A program made the position numbers and the translations under genes. From Roseiarcus sp963823165 (GTDB taxonomy: Bacteria > Pseudomonadota > Alphaproteobacteria > Rhizobiales > Beijerinckiaceae): a stretch of DNA of 64,000 nucleotides. The stretch is from NCBI GenBank assembly GCA_963823165.1, contig CAWGKV010000014.1:1-64000 (forward strand). The letters run 5' to 3'. Numbering within the stretch: the first letter of the stretch is position 1; each line of letters begins with the position of its first letter. Positions 1 to 8,672 of this stretch are shown here, piece after piece. The notes under the pieces are model-generated. The model was not told the origin of the DNA. It saw only the letters and a list, made by a program, of their open reading frames with translations, and made no database searches.

Positions 1-2
1 GA

Positions 3-289
3 CATTGCGCCGAGTGCCACTCGCCCCGTGATCTTTTGGGCGGAAGTCATCAAATCCGCCGGCTGACCGGCGGCCCGCTCCCCGACGGCAGGGGCAGGGC
101 CCCGAACATCACCGGCAAGGCCTGAAGGACTGGTCGGAAAACGACATTGTCGCCGCGCTGGAGACCGGGTTCACCCCGTCGGGCGACGTGCTCGGCAGCG
201 CCATGACCGCGGTGGTCCGCAGCCTCTCGCACGCGCCAGCCTCCGACCTCGCGGCGATCGCCCATTATCTCAAGACATACAAGCCCTGA
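3..289 (+). pseudogene. Cytochrome c C-terminal part, frameshifted, 5' cut by window edge
   Basis: The window opens inside a c-type cytochrome domain. A heme-binding CAECH motif lies at 6-20 and is followed by a typical PNITG segment. The frame then hits TGA at 123-125. One missing G in AAGG at 117-120 would restore the reading into a second frame (GLKDWSENDIVAALETGF...) that runs to a stop at 287-289 and ends in a helix, HYLKTYKP. The two halves together look like the C-terminal third of a periplasmic mono- or diheme cytochrome of the kind paired with membrane dehydrogenases. Start and partner lie outside the window. The break is either a real mutation or a one-base sequence error. Confidence 0.7.
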
Positions 290-460
290 ACAGCGCGATA
301 GCTGTCGGAGGGGCGCATTTCGCCGACCTCGATTGGAAGGGCGTCGTCTCGTCGCCTTTGATTGCGGAAGCTTCGTCTCACCCTGCCAAACGGCGCGCGG
401 CGCCCGCCCTCCCCTGCATGAACCCGCAGTTAAGGAGACGGCGATAACATTCCGCTATCT

Positions 461-1657
461 GTGGGTTTGCCGGGCGACTTGGGGGTTTCAGAGGACTATC
501 GCTTGACCGGAACGTTCCGCTTCGTGCTTGCCCTTGTCGTCGTGCTTTCGCACCTTTCGGGGTCGCCGTACGTTGCCCATATGGGTTTCTACGCCGTCAG
601 GGCGTTTTTCGTCCTGTCGGGCTATGTGATGACCTCGGCGCTCAACGAGATCTACGGGCGCGACGGCCTGCGCTTCTGGTCGAACCGCTTCCTGCGCCTT
701 CTGCCGCCCTATTACGCCGTCTGCCTCGCCACCGCGCTCGCCATCGGTCAATGGCCGGAGCACGCCGCTGCTTTCCTGCCGCGCTGGGGCTTCGCGATGA
801 CGTCCGACGCAGTCGGTGCAAACCTGCTCCTCGCGCCGCTCGCCTTCGTGGGGCTGCATTTCCGCCTCGCCCCGCAGGCATGGTCGATCGCGGTCGAGAT
901 CATGATGTACTTCATCCTCTTCGTCGGGATGGCGCGCAACATTCGCGCAGCGCTGCTCTGCCTAACCTTCGGCGTCGCGGTTCAATGCGCCTGGCTCGTC
1001 GCCGGCGCCCCTTTCGACGAGCGGTACTATAGCCCCGCCGGAGCGCTCCTGAGCTTCGCGCTCGGGGCGACGATTTATTTCGCGCTCAAGGACCAGGCGA
1101 AGGCCGTCGACCTCCGATTGGGAGCGCTGGCGGCGACCGGCTGGGCGATCAATCTGCTCGCCGAGGGGCGTCTCTTTCCGGACGGCTACGCCCTTTACGC
1201 CGGCTTCTACGTCAACACGGTCCTGGCTGCGCTCGTCGTCGTCTTTCTGAGCGGGCTCACGCCGGGGCCTCGGGTCAAAGGCGTGGATGAGGCGCTTGGC
1301 CGTCTCAGCTACCCAGTGTTCCTGTGTCAGTGGCTCGGCGGTTTTATTGCATACCTCATCTGGTCGGGCGCGCCTGCGCGTGGCTGGGGATTGGCGTTGG
1401 GATCGCTGCCGATCATCCTCGCCCTCGCCGCGGCCCTCGCCTGGGTCCATCAGGTCTTTGTCGAGCCGCTGCGCGCCAAAATTCGGACGGCGCAACAGAT
1501 GCCAGCTCGCCCCGCTGCTCTCCCAGGCGCCCGCGGAATAGCCAGGGCGCCTTGGACCTTGTGGCTTCGCGCATCCGGAGCCATACCGTCCCCGGGCTCG
1601 GTTTCCATGATGATCGAAGCGCCGCGAGGGTCTGCCCGCGAAAATTCTGTTGACTGA
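461..1657 (+). CDS. Acyltransferase 3 family membrane protein (OafA/YrhL type)
   Basis: Integral membrane O-acyltransferase of about 398 residues. The first membrane segment carries the family motif R-x10-H (R20, H31), followed by RAFFVLSGYVM (47-57) and the RFLRLLPPYY turn. About ten hydrophobic segments follow, then a hydrophilic tail of about 60 residues. Such enzymes move acetyl or succinyl groups onto exported sugars, lipids or peptides; the substrate here is unknown. The start chosen is GTG at 461. A good AAGGAG sits at 432-437, far from it, so an in-frame ATT at 449 is an alternative start. The stop overlaps the start of the ATP-grasp gene, so the two are probably co-translated. Confidence 0.88.
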   Translation: MGLPGDLGVSEDYRLTGTFRFVLALVVVLSHLSGSPYVAHMGFYAVRAFFVLSGYVMTSALNEIYGRDGLRFWSNRFLRLLPPYYAVCLATALAIGQWPEHAAAFLPRWGFAMTSDAVGANLLLAPLAFVGLHFRLAPQAWSIAVEIMMYFILFVGMARNIRAALLCLTFGVAVQCAWLVAGAPFDERYYSPAGALLSFALGATIYFALKDQAKAVDLRLGALAATGWAINLLAEGRLFPDGYALYAGFYVNTVLAALVVVFLSGLTPGPRVKGVDEALGRLSYPVFLCQWLGGFIAYLIWSGAPARGWGLALGSLPIILALAAALAWVHQVFVEPLRAKIRTAQQMPARPAALPGARGIARAPWTLWLRASGAIPSPGSVSMMIEAPRGSARENSVD

Positions 1658-2939
1658 AGGCTCGGGGCTGACGTCCCGGCAGGTGGCGACCAGGCTCGGC
1701 GAGCTCGGCCATCGGGTCGAGGTCCTGTCGTCGACGCCGATCTGCCTCGGCCAATTCACGAAACATGTGCGAAAGGTTCATCGCGCGCCCCGTTTCGGCC
1801 CGGACCCGCTCGCCTGGATGGAGGCGGCGGCGAGAATCTGCCGAGAACGCGCCATCGACGTGCTCTTCCCGACCCACGAGCAGGCCGCGGTCATTTCCGC
1901 GCTGCAGGGCGCGTATCCCTTGAGGACCGTGGTCCCGGCCTTCGACTCCCTCTCATGCGTCCAGGAGAAGATTTCCGCCTATGGGACCCTTGCCGACGCA
2001 GGCGTGCCGCAGCCTCGAACCTTCGTGCTTGAAAGCGAGACGGACATCGCGAAAATCGAGGCTTATCCGGTTTTCCTCAAGCAGCCGGTAAGCACGGCGA
2101 GTTCGGGCGTGCGGCGAGCGCGATCGCAGGGCGAACTGCGGAAGGCGGCGCGGGATTTCGGCCTGGGTCGGCGAACGCTCGTCGCCCAGGAGGAGGTTTT
2201 AGGTCGCCTCGCGATGATCCAGGCGCTCGCCGACGACGGGCGACTCGTCGCTTTCCATGCAAACTTGCGGATACGGGAAGGGGCCGGCGGCGGCGCGTCG
2301 GTCAAGGAAAGCATCGCCCTGCCCGAGATGGCGGCCCATGTCGAAAGGCTCGTCCAGGCGCTCGCGTGGCGCGGGCCGATTTCGCTCGACGTCTTACTGA
2401 CAGAAGCGGGGCCGCTGGCGATCGACGTCAATCCCCGCCTCGTCGAACCGATGAACGCTTTTCGCTCGGGCGTCGATCTGGTCGGGATGATGCTCGACCT
2501 CGCTCTCGCGCGTCCCGTGGCGGCGCAACCGCAGGGCAAGGCCGGCGTGCGGACTCACCAGCTCCTCCTCGCGGTCCTCGGCGCGGCGCAGGACAAACGG
2601 CCGCGGCTCGCGGTGATGCGCGAGATTTTCGCCGCATTCGGGCGGAGCGGCGATTACGCCAATTCCGTCGAGGAGCTGACCCCCCTCCGCGGCGACCCGC
2701 TCGGCGCCCTCCCCCTCCTGGCGGCCGCCGCGATGACGCTCGCCTGGCCGCCGGCGGCGAAACTGTTCGAACGCGGCGCGGTCGGCGCCTACGCGCTGAC
2801 GCCGGAGGGATGGGTCAGAGATCGTCGAGGCTGGGAACGCAAACCGAACGGTCGATCCGTGAAGGATCGGATGCGCGTCATTCGCCTGCCCGTCCCCACC
2901 CGCCCGGCGCAAGACGCTTTCGCAGGAAGAACCGCTTGA
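1650..2939 (+). CDS. ATP-grasp domain ligase-like protein
   Basis: About 430 residues with the ATP-grasp fold: an N-terminal pre-ATP-grasp Rossmann half, a lysine motif FLKQP near residue 148, and a metal-binding DVNPRL near residue 255. Similar proteins form amide or peptide-like bonds using ATP and carboxylate substrates, but the substrate here cannot be named. The natural N-terminus (AKILLTEGSGLTSRQVA) runs upstream of the TTG at 1650 with no ATG or GTG available, so TTG 1650, CTG 1647 or ATT 1644 must start the gene. The gene overlaps the acyltransferase by 8 bp. Its 3' end overlaps the opposite-strand GNAT gene by about 60 bp. Confidence 0.82.
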   Translation: MTEGSGLTSRQVATRLGELGHRVEVLSSTPICLGQFTKHVRKVHRAPRFGPDPLAWMEAAARICRERAIDVLFPTHEQAAVISALQGAYPLRTVVPAFDSLSCVQEKISAYGTLADAGVPQPRTFVLESETDIAKIEAYPVFLKQPVSTASSGVRRARSQGELRKAARDFGLGRRTLVAQEEVLGRLAMIQALADDGRLVAFHANLRIREGAGGGASVKESIALPEMAAHVERLVQALAWRGPISLDVLLTEAGPLAIDVNPRLVEPMNAFRSGVDLVGMMLDLALARPVAAQPQGKAGVRTHQLLLAVLGAAQDKRPRLAVMREIFAAFGRSGDYANSVEELTPLRGDPLGALPLLAAAAMTLAWPPAAKLFERGAVGAYALTPEGWVRDRRGWERKPNGRSVKDRMRVIRLPVPTRPAQDAFAGRTA

Positions 2940-3336
2940 AATCCGGCGGGTAATCGAGTTCGCCGAAAACCTCGTAGCCAAGCTTCCGGTAGAAGCCGGG
3001 CGCCTGGAAGCTGAAGGTGTCGACCCAGGCCGAGTGGGCGCCACGCTGCAGCGCTTGGGCCTCGCCTGCTTCGATCAGCCGGCGTCCGATGCCGCTGCGC
3101 CGCAGCCCCTCCGACACCCAAAGATATTTGATGAAGAGCCAGCCGGAGTAGGTTTCCCCCGCGAGGCCCGCGACGATCTTCCCGGGATCCCGTACGAAGA
3201 CGGCGAGGGGTTTCCAAGGCTGATGGTTTGGCCACCGGCTTTCGTTGAAGACCTCGAGGCCGTCCGGCAGGACTTCCACGTCCGCGTGCGCCGGCGCGTC
3301 TTCAATGTCGAGGCGAAGGCCAGAGGGCAAAGTCAC
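2878..3336 (-). CDS. GNAT family N-acetyltransferase
   Basis: A 152-residue single-domain GNAT. The acetyl-CoA pyrophosphate loop is visible as LRRSGIGRRLI (about 79-89), preceded by the strand WLFIKYLWVSEG and followed by APGFYRKLGYEVFGEL, the usual C-terminal GNAT signature. Substrate unknown. The gene converges on the ATP-grasp gene with a tail overlap of about 60 bp, so the two transcripts are antisense over that stretch. ATG start at 3336. Confidence 0.88.
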   Translation of the reverse strand: MTLPSGLRLDIEDAPAHADVEVLPDGLEVFNESRWPNHQPWKPLAVFVRDPGKIVAGLAGETYSGWLFIKYLWVSEGLRRSGIGRRLIEAGEAQALQRGAHSAWVDTFSFQAPGFYRKLGYEVFGELDYPPDFKRFFLRKRLAPGGWGRAGE

Positions 3337-3722
3337 GGGACGGCTCCTTCGCCTGGTCGATCGCCTACGCGTGGCGCGGAGTCAATGTGCACGATCCAGT
3401 TCGGCGAGAGACTAAGTGCTTGACAAGAGTGCCCCCGCCTTTTGAGCCAGAGCCGCTGGGGCCTCCGGCAACGCCGTTTCCCTCTGCCGACTATAGCGGC
3501 GGCGCCCCTCGCCGGATGTCATCTAATGGTTTCGGAATCCGTTCTATTCTGCCCCATGTTCATTGACATGACGCGGGCCTGCGGTCGTCGTGCCTGAGAA
3601 TCATCGGGCAGCAGGAGCTTTGGAGTCCGGATGCGTCCACTTCATCGTCTGCGACTATCGCGGCGCATTAAGGCTAGTCGCCGCGCTGCCCTCGGGTTCG
3701 CATCCGGAGCATCGATTGGGGC
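3337..3722. other. Gap with no recognisable gene
   Basis: Between the GNAT gene and the broken porin no frame gives a plausible protein. Short open frames are present but have no recognisable motif or ribosome binding site. The missing N-terminal part of the porin is not found here in any frame. Confidence 0.5.
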
Positions 3723-4512
3723 GTGCGGGGGCGGGCGCAGGTGACGGACGCCGTCACCTTGCTCGCGACCCTCTTGAACGGCAGCCCGATTCCGAGGAAT
3801 TCGCCCGACACGCCAGCCAGCAATCCCCATGGCGTGAGCTTCCCACTCAACACCGGCGTGCTGGCGATCGCCGAATTGCAATTCGCGCTTCCGGATTCGG
3901 CCGGCTCGGCGAAGGCGAAGGGCGAAAGTGCGCTCCCCGGCACGTACAAGATCGGCGCCTGGTACGACAGCTACGGCTTTAGCGATCAGCAATACGACAC
4001 CATCGGCCTGCCGCTCGCCAGTCCCAACAGCAACGGGGTCCCGGCGATGCATCATGGCGATCTTTCCATCTACGGGGTCATGGACCAGACGATCTGGCGC
4101 TCCAATGACGCTTCCAAGCGCAAATTGAATGTCTTCATCCGTCCGATGTTCACGCCGTTCCAGGACCGCAACCTCGTCAGCTTCACCTATGACGCCGGCC
4201 TGACCCTGTACGGGCCGTTGCCGAAACGCGACGACGACACTTTCGGCGTCGGCGTGGGCGTCGCGCGGGCCAGCAGCGGCGCGTCGGGCTACGACAGGCA
4301 ACTGCAATTCTACCAGCCCGCCGTCTACACGCCCGTGCGGAGCGCCGAGACCTTTGTCGAGGCGACCTACCAGCTTCAGGTCACGCCCTGGTGGCAGATT
4401 CAGCCCGACGTCCAGTATATCACCCGGGGCCGGGATCGCCGACCCGAACGACCCGACGCAGAAGCTCAAGAACGAACTGCTGGTCGGCCTGCGCACCAAC
4501 GTCACGTTCTGA
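3723..4512 (+). pseudogene. Carbohydrate-selective porin OprB family, N-terminally truncated and frameshifted
   Basis: The frame from 3723 reads as the C-terminal half of an OprB porin: GVLAIAELQFALP, LPGTYKIGAWYDSYGFSDQQ, LNVFIRPMFTPFQDRNLVSF, SAETFVEATYQLQVTPWWQ. The roughly 200 N-terminal residues and the signal peptide are absent, with stops upstream. Near 4414-4428 the frame shifts: the true ending, PGAGIADPNDPTQKL... LLVGLRTNVTF, is read in another frame with TGA at 4510-4512. An outer-membrane beta-barrel ending in Phe is expected for this family. Two independent defects argue for a decayed gene rather than a single sequence error. The 3' end touches msrQ on the other strand. Confidence 0.75.
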
Positions 4513-5395
4513 CTCTCGCCGGCTCGCCGAGTGGGCGGCGCGCACTCATCGCAGGGGCTCGCCGCGGAGCAGAACTTCGGCGCAAAAACGCCACCACCAC
4601 GAACGACATGCCCGCCGCCGCGACATAGGCCGAGGGCCGGAACGCCATGTCCGGGTCGATGTTCGCGCTCAAGACTTCCCAGAACGGGATGTGGCGGACG
4701 AGCGCATACCAGGTCGCTTCGACGAACGCGGTCAGGGGCGGCGAGACGACCGCGGCGGCGAGAGCAGCCGCCCAGGCCCGGAGGCCGCGCTTCATGAAGA
4801 CGCGGAACAGCATGAGGATCGAGAAGAAGCCGGTCATCATCACCGGCTCCGAGACGTCCGCCTTGGCCTGGATCATGAAATGCAGGAGCGCCAGCGCGGC
4901 AATTCCGTAGACGAGCGAATGCAGCGTCCGCCACTTGGGCCCCAGCCGCCGGATCATCGCGTCGGTCGAGGTCGCCGCGAGCGCGGCGAGGCCGAGCCAG
5001 GCGATGAAGCCGATCGTCAGGTAGAAGCGCAGCGCGATCTCGGCGGCGACATGGACGAGGTCGAAGTGCTGGTCGACTACGTAGAGCGTCAGATGCGCGC
5101 AGGCGTAGGCGAAGGCCGCGACGCCCACCATGCGGCGGATCGCGACGAGCTTCGGATAGCGCGCGCCGCGCATCAGCGGCGTCACGAGCAGCGACAGGGT
5201 GAGGAACCGGATCGCCCACTGGCCGGTGCGATGGATCAGCTCGGTCACAACCTTGGGCTCGAGCGCCCCGGTCGCCGCCAGATAGACGATCCAGCCGGCC
5301 GGAACGAACAGGCCTGCGAACGCGACCGCCTTCAGCGGCGAGAAGCGGCCGTTCCTCTCGTTCCACGGCGCCTTCAACTGGATCATGTCGGTCAA
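4502..5395 (-). CDS. msrQ: MsrQ, heme-containing membrane subunit of the periplasmic MsrPQ methionine sulfoxide reductase
   Basis: A 297-residue protein with the ferric-reductase-like membrane fold: six hydrophobic segments and conserved histidines in LIHRTGQWAIRF (54-65), YACAHLTLYVV and RTLHSLVYGIAALALLHF. MsrQ passes electrons from quinol or flavin across the inner membrane to the molybdopterin enzyme MsrP, which repairs oxidised methionines. In most genomes msrP is next door; here it is not. Instead the gene runs into a porin remnant. The last 45 residues are basic and Ala/Arg rich, beyond the usual family end, so the true C-terminus may have been altered by the rearrangement beside it. 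Confidence 0.87.
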   Translation of the reverse strand: MTDMIQLKAPWNERNGRFSPLKAVAFAGLFVPAGWIVYLAATGALEPKVVTELIHRTGQWAIRFLTLSLLVTPLMRGARYPKLVAIRRMVGVAAFAYACAHLTLYVVDQHFDLVHVAAEIALRFYLTIGFIAWLGLAALAATSTDAMIRRLGPKWRTLHSLVYGIAALALLHFMIQAKADVSEPVMMTGFFSILMLFRVFMKRGLRAWAAALAAAVVSPPLTAFVEATWYALVRHIPFWEVLSANIDPDMAFRPSAYVAAAGMSFVVVAFLRRSSAPRRAPAMSARRPLGEPARVRT

Positions 5396-5531
5396 CCTTC
5401 GTGCGGCCGCAGCCTTCAGACCGCTATACGGAGCTCCGGCGGCGTTGTTTCACCGGGCCGCCACGCTGGCGCGGCCCGCACCGGCGCATTATACTTCCCA
5501 TCGGCTCGGCCAATCTGACGGGGATGTCGTC

Positions 5532-6098
5532 TTGGATCTGGTTCAGCGTGCGAAGGCCATGGTCTTGTCGCCGGCCGCCGAGTGGCGGGCGATCGAGTCC
5601 GAAAGCGGCGACACCCGCTATCTGTTCGCCAATTACGTCGCGATGCTGGCGGCGATTGCGCCGGTCTGCGGGCTTCTGCGCCGCGGCATATTCGGCTGGG
5701 GCGGTCCGCGAGGCCACATGCACCACTTCGGGTTCTTCCCGAGCCTGTTCGGCGCGCTCGTCCATTATCTCATGGCGTTCGTTGTCGTTTACGCGATGGC
5801 GGTCATCATCGATGGCCTGGCGCCCACCTTTTCGGGGCAGAAGAGCCAGGAGAACGCGATGAAGCTCGCGGTCTATTCGATGACGCCGGCCTGGCTCGCG
5901 GGTGTTTTCGCGTTGATCCCCGGCCTCGGATTCCTTCGCTTTATCGCGCTGCTCTACAGCATCTACGTGTTCTGGCTCGGCCTGCCGATCCTGATGAAGC
6001 CGCCGCAGGACAGGCTCGGGCCCTATGCGCTCGCGGTCATCGCATGCGGGATCGTGCTGTCATTGATCGTCTCGGCCATCGTCGGGCCGGGTGTCTAA
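5532..6098 (+). CDS. Yip1 domain membrane protein
   Basis: About 188 residues. The N-terminus LVQRAKAMVLSPAAEWRAIE is the usual cytoplasmic lead of bacterial YIP1-domain proteins, and it is followed by five hydrophobic segments. The start is placed at TTG 5532, where ACGGGGA lies 7-8 bases upstream. The frame extends further back to an ATG at 5385, but that stretch has no ribosome binding site and overlaps the msrQ promoter side. Function in bacteria is unknown. The gene is divergent from msrQ. Confidence 0.75.
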   Translation: MDLVQRAKAMVLSPAAEWRAIESESGDTRYLFANYVAMLAAIAPVCGLLRRGIFGWGGPRGHMHHFGFFPSLFGALVHYLMAFVVVYAMAVIIDGLAPTFSGQKSQENAMKLAVYSMTPAWLAGVFALIPGLGFLRFIALLYSIYVFWLGLPILMKPPQDRLGPYALAVIACGIVLSLIVSAIVGPGV

Positions 6099-6160
6099 GG
6101 TCGGCGCCGCGCGACGTCGAACCGACCGCGTCAGCACCAAACTCGGCCTGCGTCAGGCCC

Positions 6161-6409
6161 TCATCGCTCGCCACGTTCAGAATCCTCCGCCCCCCTCCCG
6201 AGGGCGCCGCCGCCGCCGATTGGCGGCCGCTTCATCACGACGAACCCCGCGCGCTCCAGGTGCTCGACCAGCCGTTTCGCCACGATCTCGGCCATGATCT
6301 CGTCCGCGTTGTGCGTCCGCTTACGCCCGTGAAAGCGCAGCGCGAAGGCGAGCGCGGAGGCGAGATCCTCGGGTGAGGCGGGCGCGAGGCCGTCGGCGGG
6401 GAGCGTCAT
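6161..6409 (-). CDS. Conserved hypothetical small protein
   Basis: About 82 residues from the ATG at 6409. A clean amphipathic core (LASALAFALRFHGRKRTHNADEI...) is followed by KRLVEHLERAGFVVMKRPP. It looks like a small soluble helical protein of the kind found widely in Rhizobiales, with no assigned function. An upstream ATG at 6451 would add 14 residues; neither start has a clear ribosome binding site. The protein ends in a Gly- and charge-rich tail. It lies 35 bp after, and on the same strand as, the TPR gene 6487-7791, so it may be the distal gene of a two-gene unit. Confidence 0.55.
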   Translation of the reverse strand: MTLPADGLAPASPEDLASALAFALRFHGRKRTHNADEIMAEIVAKRLVEHLERAGFVVMKRPPIGGGGALGRGAEDSERGER

Positions 6410-6486
6410 GAACGGAAGATAGCGGCGGCGCTCGAACAAAACAAGAACCATTCCCAGGGACGCTCATCTCCACAGGGACCGGAAGT

Positions 6487-7791
6487 TCAGGTCATGCGTC
6501 CCCTTCGCCGCGCCTCCGCCGGCCGGCGACCCCGCTCGTCGAACAACGTCTTGACCAGGGCCCGGTCTCCCGCGCGCTCGGCGGCCGCGATCAGCGTCCG
6601 GTTGAGGATGTCGCGCTGCGCATGGCTGCCGCCGATGCGGAAGGTCTCGAAGCGCACCGGGAGAATGGCGTCGATCGTGCGCCCCCAGTCCCCGGCGGCG
6701 TAGGCGAGCACGCCGTCGATGAAGCGCAGGCCGACCTCGGCAGTGACCAGGCGGTTGTGGCCGGAGCCGTGCCGCTCGTATTCGTCGAGCGAGCGGCGAA
6801 ACCGGCCGAGATCGTCCTTGTTCGGCGAGCGCGCGACGGCGAGCGCGCAATGCAGATCGTTGAAGGCGAGCACGTGATCGTCGACATGGGCCATCCAGGC
6901 CTGCGCCACCGGCCGCCAACGGTCTCCGACGTCCGCTCCCGCGAGCTCGAGGCGCCAGAGGAGGGAAGCCGCGTCGACCCGGTCGAGCGTCATGTCGTCA
7001 GCGAGCCTCTGGGCGCCGAAGCGGTCGTAATCGGCCAGCGCGTCCTTGAGGCGGCCCTCCTCGATCAGGAACAGGGCGAGATGCCAACGGTTGTGGCCCG
7101 CCATGAAGCGAGCGGGCCTCCAGTCGCCCCACGTCTTCTCGAGGAAGGCGATGCCCTCCTCCCTTCGTCCCGCAGTCTCCATGACGTGAGCGATCGCGTG
7201 GGTCGCCCAGGCGTCGCGCGGATTGCGGGCCAGCGCCTCGCGCCCGGCGTCTTCGGCGGGACCGAGCTCGCCGGCCTCCTCGAGGCCGAAGGCATAGGCC
7301 CCGAGAACGAAGCTGGTGAGCGGGTTGTCGGCGACCCAGGCTGGCAGCACGCGGGCGGCCGAATCGCGGATCGAAAGCGACCGGCCGAGGAACAGATAGG
7401 CGTCCTGCCCGAACCGGAGCGCCAGCGCGTCGGTCGGCCAATCGCTGAGAATGGCCTCCCAGGCGAGCGCCGCATCCGGCAACCGGCCTTCGGACCACGC
7501 TCTGACGGCGGCGAGATGCATCCTTTCCCGCGACGAGGCGGCGCGGATCGCGGATTCGGCCGCGGCGAGCGCCGCCGTCACCTCCGGGTGGTCGCTGCGG
7601 AGGCCGCCGACCATGAAGAGACCCGCCACGGCGACGGCGCCAAGGGCAAAATCCGGGTCGTTCGCGAGCGCCTGCTTGAGGACGCCGACCGGATCGCCAG
7701 TCAATCCGAAATAGTCGGCGACGGCGCGATCGAAGGCTTCAGCTGATTTCGCGGAGCCGGCGAGCGTCAAACCTTGCTGGTCCTTCGCCAT
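6487..7791 (-). CDS. Tetratricopeptide repeat protein, TTC38-like
   Basis: A 434-residue soluble protein built of TPR-like helix pairs, with repeats such as ALAWEAILSDWPTDALALRFG and NPRDAWATHAIAHVMETAGR. Length, order and the motif GHNRWHLALFLIEEG match the TTC38-like family found in many proteobacteria. Role unknown, probably a scaffold. No signal peptide or membrane segment. The start is the ATG at 7791. Confidence 0.82.
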   Translation of the reverse strand: MAKDQQGLTLAGSAKSAEAFDRAVADYFGLTGDPVGVLKQALANDPDFALGAVAVAGLFMVGGLRSDHPEVTAALAAAESAIRAASSRERMHLAAVRAWSEGRLPDAALAWEAILSDWPTDALALRFGQDAYLFLGRSLSIRDSAARVLPAWVADNPLTSFVLGAYAFGLEEAGELGPAEDAGREALARNPRDAWATHAIAHVMETAGRREEGIAFLEKTWGDWRPARFMAGHNRWHLALFLIEEGRLKDALADYDRFGAQRLADDMTLDRVDAASLLWRLELAGADVGDRWRPVAQAWMAHVDDHVLAFNDLHCALAVARSPNKDDLGRFRRSLDEYERHGSGHNRLVTAEVGLRFIDGVLAYAAGDWGRTIDAILPVRFETFRIGGSHAQRDILNRTLIAAAERAGDRALVKTLFDERGRRPAEARRRGRMT

Positions 7792-7984
7792 TGCCTCGAT
7801 TGCTCCCTACTGCGCGCGCCGTCTGCACGTGGGAGCCAGCATAGCGAGATTTGCGCCCCGGCGAAACCTCGACCCCCTTTTCGCGAGAGGGGCAAGGATG
7901 TTCGCCGGGCGGAGCGCTTGGGCTTTGGCGCTGTCCGCGAACCGGCGGAATATCGTGGAACGCAGCGGGAAGGCCGCCGCTCCC

Positions 7985-8060
7985 CGGGGGAAGGAAACCG
8001 CAGGCCGAGGGGAAGCAAAAGGAACGCCGGGGGAAGCAAAAGGAACGCCAGGGGAAACCA
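7985..8060. repeat. Short tandem repeat, 21-bp unit
   Basis: Two near-perfect copies of a 21-bp unit (GGGGAAGCAAAAGGAACGCC plus one base), with a partial degenerate copy on each side. The array lies in the non-coding gap between the TPR and pirin genes and gives the shadow peptides KQKERRGKQKERQG. No gene is seen in 7792-8134. Confidence 0.7.
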
Positions 8061-8134
8061 AATCCGTTCACCATTCTCGCTATTTCAACGGCTTACGCAA
8101 GATGTGAAGATGGAGAGTAACTTCCAAGGCGTAT

Positions 8135-8298
8135 CCCCTCGCCCGCGAAGCGGGAGAGGACAGGCGCGAAGCGCCAGGTGAGGGTTGAGAACGCCGAACG
8201 GCGGGCGTTGATGGCGGCCGCAAGGTTCGTCGGTTGCCCGCCCCCCTCACCTGGCGCGGCTTCGCCGCGCCGTCCTCTCCCGCTTCGCGGGCGAGGGG
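8135..8298. repeat. Large inverted repeat built of two REP-like arms
   Basis: Arm 8135-8184 (starting CCCCTCGCCCGCGAAGCGGG) is nearly the reverse complement of arm 8243-8298, with a spacer of about 58 bp. Each arm contains its own small palindrome GCGAAGCGGG. The same building block recurs elsewhere in the window (14117, 34797, 36463, 45240). It belongs to a family of palindromic intergenic elements. RNA from it would fold into a stem of about 50 bp, which could end or stabilise transcripts. The flanks also share the direct repeat AAGATGGAGAG (about 8108 and 8328). Confidence 0.8.
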
Positions 8299-8672
8299 GT
8301 CGCCGAACTTCACGGCCTAGGAGTTAAGATGGAGAGGCAATTGCTCACTCCTTGCTATATGCCTTTGCGCGCATGCGCCGCGGCGTCGCCGCTTGGCGAT
8401 CTCAGCCACGCCCCATTCAGCATGTCGACGCACTTTCGCACGCATCTCTCTTTCCCCTCGCCTCCTCTCGGGGGCTCGACCGACCGGTCGGAGCTGACCG
8501 GCGCCCCGCCCGATGGCGCCTTGCAAATCCGCCATGGGTGACTCCGGACGGAACCAAACGTGAACAAATAGCACAGGTCCTGCTGAGAGAGAAGGAAAAT
8601 CTCCGCAATTTCCAAAAACATCCGCTGAATCAAGCGCCTGCGCCCGACAGTGTTCCTGCTCCTCAGGTCCGT

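Noticed and set aside
7985..8298. Repeats as a possible CRISPR array
   Set aside because: The 21-bp copies are directly adjacent with no spacers, and the larger repeat is a single inverted pair.
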